Source of the DNA: Gammaproteobacteria bacterium 13_2_20CM_66_19
Lineage (GTDB): Bacteria; Pseudomonadota; Gammaproteobacteria; Steroidobacterales; Steroidobacteraceae
Assembly (NCBI GenBank): GCA_001914695.1
Contig: MNCZ01000092.1
Coordinates: forward strand, 1-46,396
Reading direction: 5' to 3'
DNA: 46,396 nt
Of the stretch, positions 1 to 6,759 are shown piece after piece. The notes beneath the pieces were generated by a model, which saw only the letters and a list, made by a program, of their open reading frames with translations, made no database searches and was not told the DNA's origin. Each line of letters starts with the position of its first letter. Positions within the stretch are counted from its first letter, which is position 1. The translations under genes were made by a program, and so were the position numbers.

Positions 1-1
1 G

Positions 2-919
2 ATCGCCGCCGCCGGCGGCCACAGCCTGCTCATGATCGGTCCGCCGGGCTCCGGCAAGAGCATGCTGGCGCAGCGCCTGCCGGGGCTGCTGCCGCCGCTC
101 ACCCGCAGTGAAGCGCTGGAGGTGGCCGCAATCGCTGCGGTGAGCGCTGCGGGCTTCACGCCCGCGCAGCTCGGGCAGCGCCCGTTCCGTGCGCCGCACC
201 ACACCGCCTCGAGCGCGGCCCTGGTGGGCGGCGGTGCGCGCGCCCGACCCGGCGAGATCAGTCTCGCGCACCACGGCGTGTTGTTTCTCGACGAGTTGCC
301 GGAGTTCGAGCGTGCGGTGCTCGAGGCGCTGCGCGAGCCGCTCGAGACCGGGATCGTGGCCGTGTCGCGGGCCGCCCTGCAGAGCGAGTATCCGGCCGCA
401 TTCCAGCTCATCGCCGCCATGAACCCCTGTCCCTGCGGGCGCCTCGGGGATCCGGCGGGCGAGTGCCGCTGCACGCCCGCCGAGGTGCGCCGCTATCGCG
501 GTCGCATCTCGGGTCCCCTGCTCGATCGCCTCGACATGCACGTCGAGGTGCCGCGGGTGACGGCGGCCGACTTCGACGCCGCCGCGGGCGGGGGCGAGAG
601 CACGGCGGCCGCGGCCACACGCGTTGCGCTGGCGCGCGGCGTGCAGCTCGAGCGCCAGGGGCGCTGCAATGCGCGTCTCACCGATCTGGAAGTGCAGCGC
701 TGGTGCGCCGCCGATGCCGCGGGGCGGCATCTGCTCGAGGAAACGATGCGTCGGCGGGGGCTCTCGGGACGCGCGCGGGCGCGGCTGCTGCGCCTCGCGC
801 GCACGATCGCGGATCTCGCGGGCGCTACCGGCATCGGCGCCGGGCACATCGCCGGCGCGGTGATGCTGCGCTGTATGGACGCCTCGGTAGCGCCAGCGCG
901 CGCCGCGGGCGCCGGATGA
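2..919 (+). CDS. comM: ComM/YifB family AAA+ ATPase, 3' portion
   Basis: The open frame runs in from the left edge, so the gene is 5'-truncated by the window; the Lon-like N-terminal domain lies outside. What is present is the Mg-chelatase-type AAA+ module followed by the C-terminal domain. The Walker A motif GPPGSGKS falls at about 41-64 and Walker B appears as LFLDELPEF. A Cys-rich NPCPCG segment follows, as is typical of YifB/ComM. The family is a hexameric helicase that promotes branch migration during integration of DNA taken up by natural transformation. It ends 3 bases before the stop of the convergent next gene, with no terminator visible between them. Family assignment is secure; the transformation role is known from Vibrio and Haemophilus ComM and is inferred here. 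Confidence 0.93.
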   Translation: MAAAGGHSLLMIGPPGSGKSMLAQRLPGLLPPLTRSEALEVAAIAAVSAAGFTPAQLGQRPFRAPHHTASSAALVGGGARARPGEISLAHHGVLFLDELPEFERAVLEALREPLETGIVAVSRAALQSEYPAAFQLIAAMNPCPCGRLGDPAGECRCTPAEVRRYRGRISGPLLDRLDMHVEVPRVTAADFDAAAGGGESTAAAATRVALARGVQLERQGRCNARLTDLEVQRWCAADAAGRHLLEETMRRRGLSGRARARLLRLARTIADLAGATGIGAGHIAGAVMLRCMDASVAPARAAGAG

Positions 920-922
920 TCC

Positions 923-1276
923 CTACAGCTCGGTGCTGTCTGCGGTCTCGCGTCTCTTGTCCGGTTTGGTGATCGCGTCCGGCGGATTCACGCCGACGCA
1001 CTTGCCGGTCACCAGGTCGCCGTCGCCGGCGTAGGGCATGGCAATCTGCAGAGCGGCGCCGATTGCATTCACGCAGGCCTCCTGGTCCTTGAACAGGTAG
1101 GAGTCGACGTAGGTGATTTCCAGCGTCTTCGGCGAGTAGTAGTAGACGTGCAGCACCGCTTTCTGGCCGAGAGTGCGCGGCTGCTTCTGTGCGGCCTGCG
1201 TCGGTGGCGGTTGCACGTCCGCTAAGGCTGTCCCGATCAGCCATGGCAGGAGAGCGAGGGCGAAATATCCTTTCAT
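923..1276 (-). CDS. Small secreted protein of unknown function
   Basis: A protein of 117 residues. I chose the ATG at 1276 because GGAAGA stands about 4-9 bases upstream and translation then opens with a good signal peptide (MKGYF, then ALALLPWLIG, likely cleaved after ALA). The upstream in-frame ATGs only add a non-signal extension. The mature part has two cysteines (EACVNAI and GKCVGV), which could form a periplasmic disulfide. It also has a YYYSPKTLEITYVDSYLF segment. I do not recognise the family. It is convergent with comM and separated by about 250 bases from the next minus-strand gene. Confidence 0.6.
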   Translation of the reverse strand: MKGYFALALLPWLIGTALADVQPPPTQAAQKQPRTLGQKAVLHVYYYSPKTLEITYVDSYLFKDQEACVNAIGAALQIAMPYAGDGDLVTGKCVGVNPPDAITKPDKRRETADSTEL

Positions 1277-1525
1277 CTGATCTTCCATCCCGATGAGCAA
1301 CCCAAGGCTGCAGTTCACCGTACGGGCTGTCCGGCCCGGCAACGCTGCCGTGCGTCATATAAATCGAGGCGCGGGGCGTGATGGACTTCACTGCATCCGC
1401 CTCGTTTTCACCCGCGCGCGGTTTATCGTTAACAGCCCGCTCAGGCTTGGCGGACGAGGCGGGGACTCTCGGGTGGATCGCGCGGAAGGCGGGCCGTAAG
1501 GCATCCGCGGAGGCGCGATTCAAAG

Positions 1526-2062
1526 CTATTGCGCCATCTGCACCATGTGATCGACGGCCTGCTTGACGAGGTCGTCGGGCGCATCCATGCGGCCGCCCTT
1601 CGGGGGCATCACGCCGGCTTTCCCCTGGAAGCCCTTGAGCGCGTGCTCGTAGAGCATGGCCTTGCCCTCGGCGATGCGCGCAGCCCAGGCGGCTTTGTCC
1701 CCCGCCTTCGGCGCGCCGCCGATCCCCTGTCCATGGCAGACGTTGCACGTCTGCTCGAAGAGCTGCGTACCGTTCTGTGGCATCGCGGCGACGACCGCCG
1801 TGCCCGACGCCCCGCCCTCGGCAGTCCCCTCCGCCGGCTTGATGGCGAGCGCCGAGTTGTCGCGCCCGGCAATCGCCTCTTTTACGGGCGGACGGATGCG
1901 CGCGTGCACGTTCTTGCTGTATTCAGCGTCGCTCAGCACCTGCAGGTCCTGGGTGTGGCTCGCGACGATACGGGCGAGCGCGAACAGACCTACCGCGACC
2001 GCCACCAGCAGGCCGATCACCAGGCTGAAGACATTGAAGAAGTGGGTATCCTGCTTGCTCAC
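1526..2062 (-). CDS. Membrane-anchored cytochrome c5 family protein
   Basis: An electron-transfer protein of 178 residues. One N-terminal transmembrane helix (about residues 11-31, FSLVIGLLVAVAVGLFALA) anchors it in the inner membrane with the haem domain in the periplasm. The haem c site is CNVCH, and the axial Met lies in the GVMPPKGG segment, as in cytochrome c5. The start is taken as GTG at 2062 because the protein then begins SKQDTHFFNVFSLVIG, the usual start of this family. A GTG at 2086 is possible, and neither has a strong ribosome site. It likely passes electrons to a terminal oxidase. The domain call is firm, the exact partner is not. Confidence 0.85.
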   Translation of the reverse strand: MSKQDTHFFNVFSLVIGLLVAVAVGLFALARIVASHTQDLQVLSDAEYSKNVHARIRPPVKEAIAGRDNSALAIKPAEGTAEGGASGTAVVAAMPQNGTQLFEQTCNVCHGQGIGGAPKAGDKAAWAARIAEGKAMLYEHALKGFQGKAGVMPPKGGRMDAPDDLVKQAVDHMVQMAQ

Positions 2063-2105
2063 GACCGCATCCGTTTTTTTGCGCACCCCGCGGATTCGGG
2101 CGCGA

Positions 2106-2111
2106 AGTATA
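2106..2111 (-). promoter_or_regulatory. Possible -10 box for the cytochrome c5 gene
   Basis: On the minus strand TATACT matches five of six bases of the sigma-70 -10 consensus. It stands 44 bases upstream of the GTG at 2062. The -35 17 bases further up (CGGTCA) is poor, so this is only a candidate. Confidence 0.35.
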
Positions 2112-2245
2112 GCGGGTGCCGGCGTGGTTGACCGGCGAGCCCGGGGAAAACCGCCGTTTGGGCGGTCAGCCGCTCGGCCCACTGGTCGTTGCAAGGCTTG
2201 AGAGCTGATACTTCCGGGGATTGCCGGCTCCCGCAGGATCACACG

Positions 2246-2983
2246 ATGCGTCACATGGCGATAAGCGCGATTTCGGCCTTTCTGCTGTTGGTCGGCTGCG
2301 CGCACGAGAAGCCCGTGGCGCCGCGCCCGGCAGCCACTCCTGCGGCGCCGCAGAAAGCCGGCGGCGCACAAAAACCGCAGACGGCAACTGCACAGGCGCC
2401 TGCCGCACCAGCGCAACCATCGCAACCATCGCCGGCTCCCGCCGCCGACACGGAGCGCGCGCCGAGCGCGGCGGTACCCTCGAGCCGTGCCGGCACGGGG
2501 GGCCGTGCTGCCGCCACGGGCGCGGCCGGTGCCACGGGTAGTGGGAGCGCCAAGACCAAGGTCCCTGGCCGCAATGAGTCCACCGCGAGCGCCGCGCCGC
2601 AGCCCGCTGCCCCGAGCGGCGCAGCGGCTGGCACCGCCGCCGGTGGCACCGCAACTCGCCCGGGTGCCTCACCCGCGCCAGCACTCGACCTGCCATCGCT
2701 CGAGCAGCGGCTCCGGGACACGCGCGCCATCGGTGTTTTCACCAAGCTCTCACTCAAGAATCAGGTCGACGACCTGCTCGGAGAGTTCCGGGCATTTCAC
2801 CGGCGGCAGGCCGCGGTGACGGTCGCCGAGCTGCGGCAGAAGTACGACCTGCTGCTGCTCAAAGTGCTGAGCCTCCTGCAGGACGGCGATCCGCCGCTGG
2901 CGGCCGCCGTCTCTTCCTCGCGGGAAGCGATCTGGGAGATGCTGATCGATCCGCAGAAATTCGAGAAACTGGCCAGAAACTGA
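2246..2983 (+). CDS. Ala/Pro-rich lipoprotein, unknown function
   Basis: A protein of 245 residues. The ATG at 2246 is preceded by AGGA at 2235-2238. The N-terminus is a lipoprotein signal with lipobox LLVGC, so the mature protein would be lipidated on that Cys. Residues about 25-150 are a low-complexity linker dominated by Ala, Pro, Gly, Thr and Ser. The last about 95 residues (from LEQRLRDTRAIG) form a compact, probably helical domain with KYDLLLLKVLSLLQDGD. A lipid anchor plus long flexible spacer plus small domain suggests that the C-terminal domain reaches into the periplasm. I do not recognise the domain. It may form a two-gene unit with the small gene 22 bases downstream. Confidence 0.7.
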   Translation: MRHMAISAISAFLLLVGCAHEKPVAPRPAATPAAPQKAGGAQKPQTATAQAPAAPAQPSQPSPAPAADTERAPSAAVPSSRAGTGGRAAATGAAGATGSGSAKTKVPGRNESTASAAPQPAAPSGAAAGTAAGGTATRPGASPAPALDLPSLEQRLRDTRAIGVFTKLSLKNQVDDLLGEFRAFHRRQAAVTVAELRQKYDLLLLKVLSLLQDGDPPLAAAVSSSREAIWEMLIDPQKFEKLARN

Positions 2984-3005
2984 CTTGGCTCCACGGGAGA
3001 CGGCT

Positions 3006-3257
3006 ATGCGCCATCATGCACCTGTTGTTGCTTCGGCGGTCGTGGCCGCGCTCGGCTTCGGAGGCTCACTCCGCGCCGAGGAGCCGGCAATGGGCAAGGA
3101 TCTGGCTGCGACGATCGCGTTGCAGGGCATGCCCTGCGACAAGGTCGTCTCCGCCACGCGCAACGGGGACAGCGACTACACGGCTACCTGCAGGGACGGC
3201 AGTCGATATCACGTGTTCGTGGATTCGAGCGGCCGCGTCGTCGTGAAGAAGCTCTAG
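3006..3257 (+). CDS. Small periplasmic protein, unknown function
   Basis: A protein of 83 residues. ATG at 3006 has GGGAGA 5-10 bases upstream; an in-frame ATG at 2985 has none and would precede the signal. A signal peptide (VVASAVVAALGFGGSLRA) is followed by a mature part with two cysteines (MPCDKVV and ATCRDGS) and a GRVVVKKL end. The short two-cysteine mature domain with alternating beta-like residues resembles small PepSY-like or hypothetical periplasmic proteins, but I cannot name it. It lies 22 bases after the lipoprotein gene, so co-transcription is likely. Confidence 0.65.
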   Translation: MRHHAPVVASAVVAALGFGGSLRAEEPAMGKDLAATIALQGMPCDKVVSATRNGDSDYTATCRDGSRYHVFVDSSGRVVVKKL

Positions 3258-3301
3258 CGGCGGCTTTGAGCACAGCGCTCGCCGCGCGCGGCGCCCCTCA
3301 A

Positions 3302-3330
3302 TGGACGGTGCCGGCGGCGCCGCGTATGAT
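3302..3330 (+). promoter_or_regulatory. Sigma-70 promoter for tRNA-Arg
   Basis: A -35 box TGGACG (3302-3307, four of six) and a -10 box TATGAT (3325-3330, five of six) are separated by exactly 17 bases. Transcription would start about 4 bases before the tRNA 5' end, which fits a short precursor leader. Confidence 0.6.
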
Positions 3331-3340
3331 CGCCCGCCCC

Positions 3341-3414
3341 GCGCCCGTAGCTCAGTTGGATAGAGTGGCAGCCTCCGAAGCTGCAGGTCGCTGGTTCGAA
3401 TCCAGTCGGGCGCG
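3341..3414 (+). tRNA. tRNA-Arg, anticodon CCG
   Basis: A full cloverleaf can be folded by hand. The acceptor GCGCCCG (3341-3347) pairs with CGGGCGC (3407-3413). The D stem GCTC/GAGT closes with one G-U pair. The anticodon stem GCAGC/GCTGC encloses loop CTCCGAA with anticodon CCG at 3375-3377, reading CGG codons. The T stem encloses TTCGAAT, and the discriminator is G3414. The next bases are CTA, so the 3' CCA is not encoded and must be added by the CCA-adding enzyme. Confidence 0.95.
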
Positions 3415-3507
3415 CTACCTCAGAAGTGTCCCATGCGCGATCAAGGTGCCGTCACCGCGCGGCGCCGCGGATCGCGCCGGCGGTGGATGCGCGCCTTGCC
3501 GGCGCGC

Positions 3508-4416
3508 TCAGTGGCGATGCTCGGTTGCGACCAGGTCGCCGATCAGCTCGATGAGCTTCTTCTCGCCGCAACTGGGCGTGGTCTGCGCACAGTCGTGTCC
3601 AGCTTTCGCGACATCGGTGGTGTATTTGCCGTTCACGACGAAGAACGGCACGCCCTCGACGTGGTAGCGCTGAGTGAGCTGCTCGGCGCGCTGCAGGTTC
3701 GAGCTCACGGTGAAGGAGTTGTAGGCCTTGGCGAAGTCGTCGGCGCTGATGCCGTTCTGGGTCGCGAATTGCTGCTGCACGCGGAAGGTCTCGTCGTCGC
3801 TGCTGCCCACGAGCGGCGGCAGTTTCCGTTCGGCCAGGTCATGGATGGTATCGAACGCCTTGGCGATGAGATCCTGCCGGCCCAGCGCCTCCAGCGCGTA
3901 ATAGAGCCGCGCGTGCGCGCGGTGGATCGGCTGCCACATCACCGGGACGCGCACGAACTCGACGTACGAGGGCTTGGTCTTGAGCCAGTTCCCGATGTAA
4001 GGCTCGAGCGCGTAGCAGTGCGGGCAGGCGAGCCAGAGCACCTCCACCACCTCCACCTTGCCGGGGGCGACGCTGGTCGGCTGAGCGGGCACCAGCGGAT
4101 CGTAGTGCACCCCCGGCTTCCATTTGCCGTCGGGAAGCTGCGCCGCGGCGGGCAGCGCCGCCATCTGCTCGAGCGAGGCGTCGCCGCGCGCCGGCCGTTC
4201 GGCTCCGTTGTCGACCGACTCCTGGGACGCGGTGGCCTGCTGGATCTCGCTCTGAGCCGTCGCCGCAGGGGCCGGAGCCGGAGTCGTCTCGGACTGCGTC
4301 GCGGGCGGGGTACTCGGTGCGGGGGCGGCCGGTGGTGCGGGGGGCGGCGGCGCGGGGGCCTGCCGCGAACATGCGGACAAGGCCAGCAGGGCCGCCAGGG
4401 GAAGCGCTCGTAACAT
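3508..4416 (-). CDS. dsbA: DsbA-type thiol:disulfide oxidoreductase with lipoprotein signal
   Basis: A protein of 302 residues. The ATG at 4416 has an excellent ribosome site (GAGGAG). The N-terminal signal ends in LSAC, a lipobox, followed by an Ala/Pro/Thr-rich spacer to about residue 75, so this DsbA is probably tethered to a membrane rather than free in the periplasm. The thioredoxin-like domain carries the active site CPHC (in WLACPHCYALEPY) and the cis-Pro segment EGVPFFVVNGKY. It introduces disulfide bonds into exported proteins, including the neighbouring cytochromes. It lies 14 bases downstream of the cytochrome c4 gene, forming an operon. The long proline-rich linker is unusual for DsbA; the family call is firm. 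Confidence 0.92.
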   Translation of the reverse strand: MLRALPLAALLALSACSRQAPAPPPPAPPAAPAPSTPPATQSETTPAPAPAATAQSEIQQATASQESVDNGAERPARGDASLEQMAALPAAAQLPDGKWKPGVHYDPLVPAQPTSVAPGKVEVVEVLWLACPHCYALEPYIGNWLKTKPSYVEFVRVPVMWQPIHRAHARLYYALEALGRQDLIAKAFDTIHDLAERKLPPLVGSSDDETFRVQQQFATQNGISADDFAKAYNSFTVSSNLQRAEQLTQRYHVEGVPFFVVNGKYTTDVAKAGHDCAQTTPSCGEKKLIELIGDLVATEHRH

Positions 4417-4430
4417 CTTTCTCCTCGAAA

Positions 4431-5144
4431 TCAACGCATGCCCTGCACGTAGGAGGCGACGTCGCGGATCTGCTCGGGCGTCAGACGCCTGGCGATGCTG
4501 AACATCATCGCGCCGTTGCGGCTCGCCTGCTGCGGATTGGGGCCACCGTAGCGTGCGCCGCTCGCATAATCGTTCAGCTGCTTGACCACGTACACGGCCT
4601 GTTGCGCACGCAGGGCGGGGTATCCGGCGGCGAGATTGCCGCGTCCGACCGGCCCATGACAGGCGACGCAGCCCGGGATCTCGCGCGCGCGATCGCCCCT
4701 CAGGTACAGCGCCTCGCCGTCGTGCCAGTACGAGGGGTCGGCCTCGAGTCCGGTCGGCGTCTGCGACTCGTAGTAGACGGCCAGATCGTCGATGTCCTGG
4801 TCGCTCAAGGTTGCGGCGAGCGGTTGCATCACCGGGTTGGTGCGCACCTCCGCGCGGAACAGCCGCAGCTGCTCGGCGATGTAGACCGCACTCTGACCGG
4901 CGAGGCGCGGCCACTCGGGATTGATGCTGTTGCCGTTCGGCCCGTGACAGGCCGAGCACACCGCCGACTTCGTGGTCCCGTCAGCGATCCTGCCCTTCGT
5001 GAAGGGCAGCTCGGGCGCCGCCGCCGCGGGTCCCGCGGTGGCGAACGTTGCGGCAGGTGTTGGGGTCGCGGACGCCGGCGCGCATTGCAGCGCCGCCGCG
5101 ATGACGGCCAGGGACGTCCAGGCGACTCTCGGGCTCCGCGGCAT
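4431..5144 (-). CDS. Cytochrome c4-like dihaem protein
   Basis: A protein of 237 residues from the ATG at 5144. A signal peptide (VAWTSLAVIAAALQCAPASA) directs export. Two class I cytochrome c domains follow, each with a haem attachment site: CSACHGPNG and CVACHGPVG. The axial methionines lie in NPVMQPLAATLSDQDI and NGAMMFSIARRLTPEQI. Cytochrome c4 proteins shuttle electrons from the bc1 complex to oxidases in the periplasm. It is followed after 14 bases by dsbA and is divergent from engB, an arrangement common in Pseudomonas and Xanthomonas. Confidence 0.93.
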   Translation of the reverse strand: MPRSPRVAWTSLAVIAAALQCAPASATPTPAATFATAGPAAAAPELPFTKGRIADGTTKSAVCSACHGPNGNSINPEWPRLAGQSAVYIAEQLRLFRAEVRTNPVMQPLAATLSDQDIDDLAVYYESQTPTGLEADPSYWHDGEALYLRGDRAREIPGCVACHGPVGRGNLAAGYPALRAQQAVYVVKQLNDYASGARYGGPNPQQASRNGAMMFSIARRLTPEQIRDVASYVQGMR

Positions 5145-5231
5145 CGTAGTGGTTCCGGCTCGGTCGCGTGATGCGAGAGCGGCGAATTGTACACTACGGC
5201 CGTGGCAGCGCTTCCCGCCCCCCTTTAGGAC
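5145..5231. promoter_or_regulatory. Divergent control region of cytochrome c4-dsbA and engB
   Basis: The 87-base gap must serve both directions. On the minus strand TACAAT (5186-5191) is a five-of-six -10 candidate for the cytochrome gene. On the plus strand TACACT (5190-5195) overlaps it and could serve engB. No convincing -35 box is visible for either. AGGA just before 5232 serves as the engB ribosome site. Confidence 0.4.
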
Positions 5232-5810
5232 ATGAGCCGCTTTCACGATGCGCGCTTTTTGATCAGCGTGGTCGCGCCGGCGCAGTTTCCGCAGGATGTT
5301 GGTGCCGAGGTCGCTTTCGCCGGGCGCTCGAATGCCGGCAAGTCGAGCGCGATCAACGCCATCGCCGGTCGTCATCGCCTGGCCCGCACCAGCAAGACAC
5401 CGGGTAGCACGCGGCTCGTCAATTTCTTCGAGCTCGCACCCGGGAAGCGCCTGGTCGACCTGCCCGGCTATGGCTACGCGAGCGCGCCGGAAGCCGAGCG
5501 CCGCGTGTGGCGGCCGCTCATCGAGGGACTGCGCGCGCGCGCAGCGCTCAAGGGCCTGTTCGTCATCGTCGACTCGCGTCGCGGCGTGAGCGCTGCGGAC
5601 GAGGTCCTGCTGGAGTGGGCAGCGCCCGGACAGCGCGTACACGTGCTGCTCTCCAAGGCCGACAAGCTCAACCGGAGCGAAGCCGAGGCTGCGCTGCGCG
5701 CGGCCGAGGCCGCCCTCGCCGGCCGTGCGACGGCGCAGCTGTTCTCGGCGTTGAAGGGAACCGGCGTGGCGCAGGCCCAGGACACACTCGAGACGTGGCT
5801 CGCGCAGTGA
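5232..5810 (+). CDS. engB: Ribosome biogenesis GTPase EngB/YsxC/YihA
   Basis: A protein of 192 residues, normal length for the family. The G motifs are all present: G1 GRSNAGKSS, the conserved TSKTPGSTRLVNFF switch region, G3 DLPGYGYA, G4 SKADKLN and G5 SALKG. It is a small essential GTPase needed for 50S subunit assembly. Start ATG 5232 follows AGGA in the leader. It is followed by a hairpin whose terminator function serves the opposite strand. Confidence 0.95.
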   Translation: MSRFHDARFLISVVAPAQFPQDVGAEVAFAGRSNAGKSSAINAIAGRHRLARTSKTPGSTRLVNFFELAPGKRLVDLPGYGYASAPEAERRVWRPLIEGLRARAALKGLFVIVDSRRGVSAADEVLLEWAAPGQRVHVLLSKADKLNRSEAEAALRAAEAALAGRATAQLFSALKGTGVAQAQDTLETWLAQ

Positions 5811-5830
5811 GCGCGGTTCCCCGGGTCTAC

Positions 5831-5866
5831 AAAAAAGCCCCGGCGGTTTGTGAAAACCGCCGGGGC
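5831..5866 (-). terminator. Rho-independent terminator, minus strand
   Basis: A perfect 13-base-pair GC-rich stem (5837-5849 with 5854-5866) closes a 4-base loop. On the minus strand it is followed directly by six T residues (A-tract 5831-5836 on the plus strand). It therefore ends transcription coming from the beta-barrel gene at 6059-6601. On the plus strand it lacks a T-tract, so any effect on engB transcripts would be weak. Confidence 0.85.
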
Positions 5867-6058
5867 AGACCAACCCGGCACAGGTCTCTTGAACCGGGCT
5901 CTACCCGCTCAGGGAGGGAAGCGGGGAGTGCGATGCACTCGTCTGATTGGACGCACGCTGCTGGCCGTGAGTTCCGCGCCGGTTCTCAAAAAATACCTTT
6001 ACAAATCATAAGCTTGATCAAGTGCCTGTCTCGTTCCCGCCACAGGCACGGGGCGCCG

Positions 6059-6601
6059 CTACATCAGATTCAGGAACACCGCGAGCGAGAAGACGCGGGC
6101 GCCATTGGTGTTTGTGATGTTGAAGCGCTCGTATTCGAGCCGCCCGCCGATGTTGCCGATGTGCACCTGCACGCCGCCGCCCCAGGCGAACTCGGTGCCG
6201 TTGGTGGAGAACGGGGCGGACACCAGGGGGCTGCTGCCGTTGAGCTTCCAGCGCGCCAGCCCCGCCTTGCCGTACAGGTCGAGATACGGCACCGGAATCG
6301 GCAGGAACCCGACCGCGTAGGCCGCGAACGCCTTGGCGTCCGAGTGCGAGGTGCCACCGACGAACGCGCTCGTCTGGCTGCCGAGATCGAGGTAGTCCGC
6401 CTCCACGGCGAACACACTGACCGGCCGCAGACCGACCAGCACTTTCCAGGACGTTTTGTCGATGTCGGCAAGTCCGCCGCTCGGGGCGATGTTGCTCAAC
6501 TTGTCCTTGGATACGCCCGCACCGACATAGATGAATCCGTTGTCGGCGTACGCGGTGCCCGCACCGAGCGCAAGCGCCGTCAGGAGTAGAAGTCTTCGCA
6601 T
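6059..6601 (-). CDS. Small outer-membrane beta-barrel protein
   Basis: A protein of 180 residues. ATG at 6601 has GAAGG 9-13 bases upstream; a GTG at 6610 is less likely. The signal peptide (MRRLLLLTALALGAGTAYA) is followed by alternating-residue strands such as FIYVGAGVSKDKL, VFAVEADYLDL and YLDLYGKAGLARWKL. The final strand segment GGRLEYERFNI plus a C-terminal FLNLM is typical of OmpA/OmpW-like eight-stranded barrels with no periplasmic domain. A paralogue lies at 45152-45760. The region of about 190 bases downstream contains an 8-bp inverted repeat (6022-6029/6042-6049) and then the terminator. Function unknown. Confidence 0.8.
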   Translation of the reverse strand: MRRLLLLTALALGAGTAYADNGFIYVGAGVSKDKLSNIAPSGGLADIDKTSWKVLVGLRPVSVFAVEADYLDLGSQTSAFVGGTSHSDAKAFAAYAVGFLPIPVPYLDLYGKAGLARWKLNGSSPLVSAPFSTNGTEFAWGGGVQVHIGNIGGRLEYERFNITNTNGARVFSLAVFLNLM

Positions 6602-6759
6602 GGCTGACACCTTCGATGGTTATGCCGGACCCATACCTAACACAACTTCGGCGCGGCAGTTGACTGTTGCTTTGCGGCGACAGCCGCGGCTGCCGGGCGT
6701 GGAATGAGCGGCTCGCGGGAACTTCCGGCCGCGAGTGCGGTCGCGGCCGGCGCGATCCG

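Noticed and set aside
6013..6022. CTTGATCAAG palindrome as an FNR/CRP-type site
   Set aside because: An FNR site needs TTGAT-4-ATCAA with a 4-base spacer; here the halves are fused, and the site lies after a stop codon rather than before a promoter.
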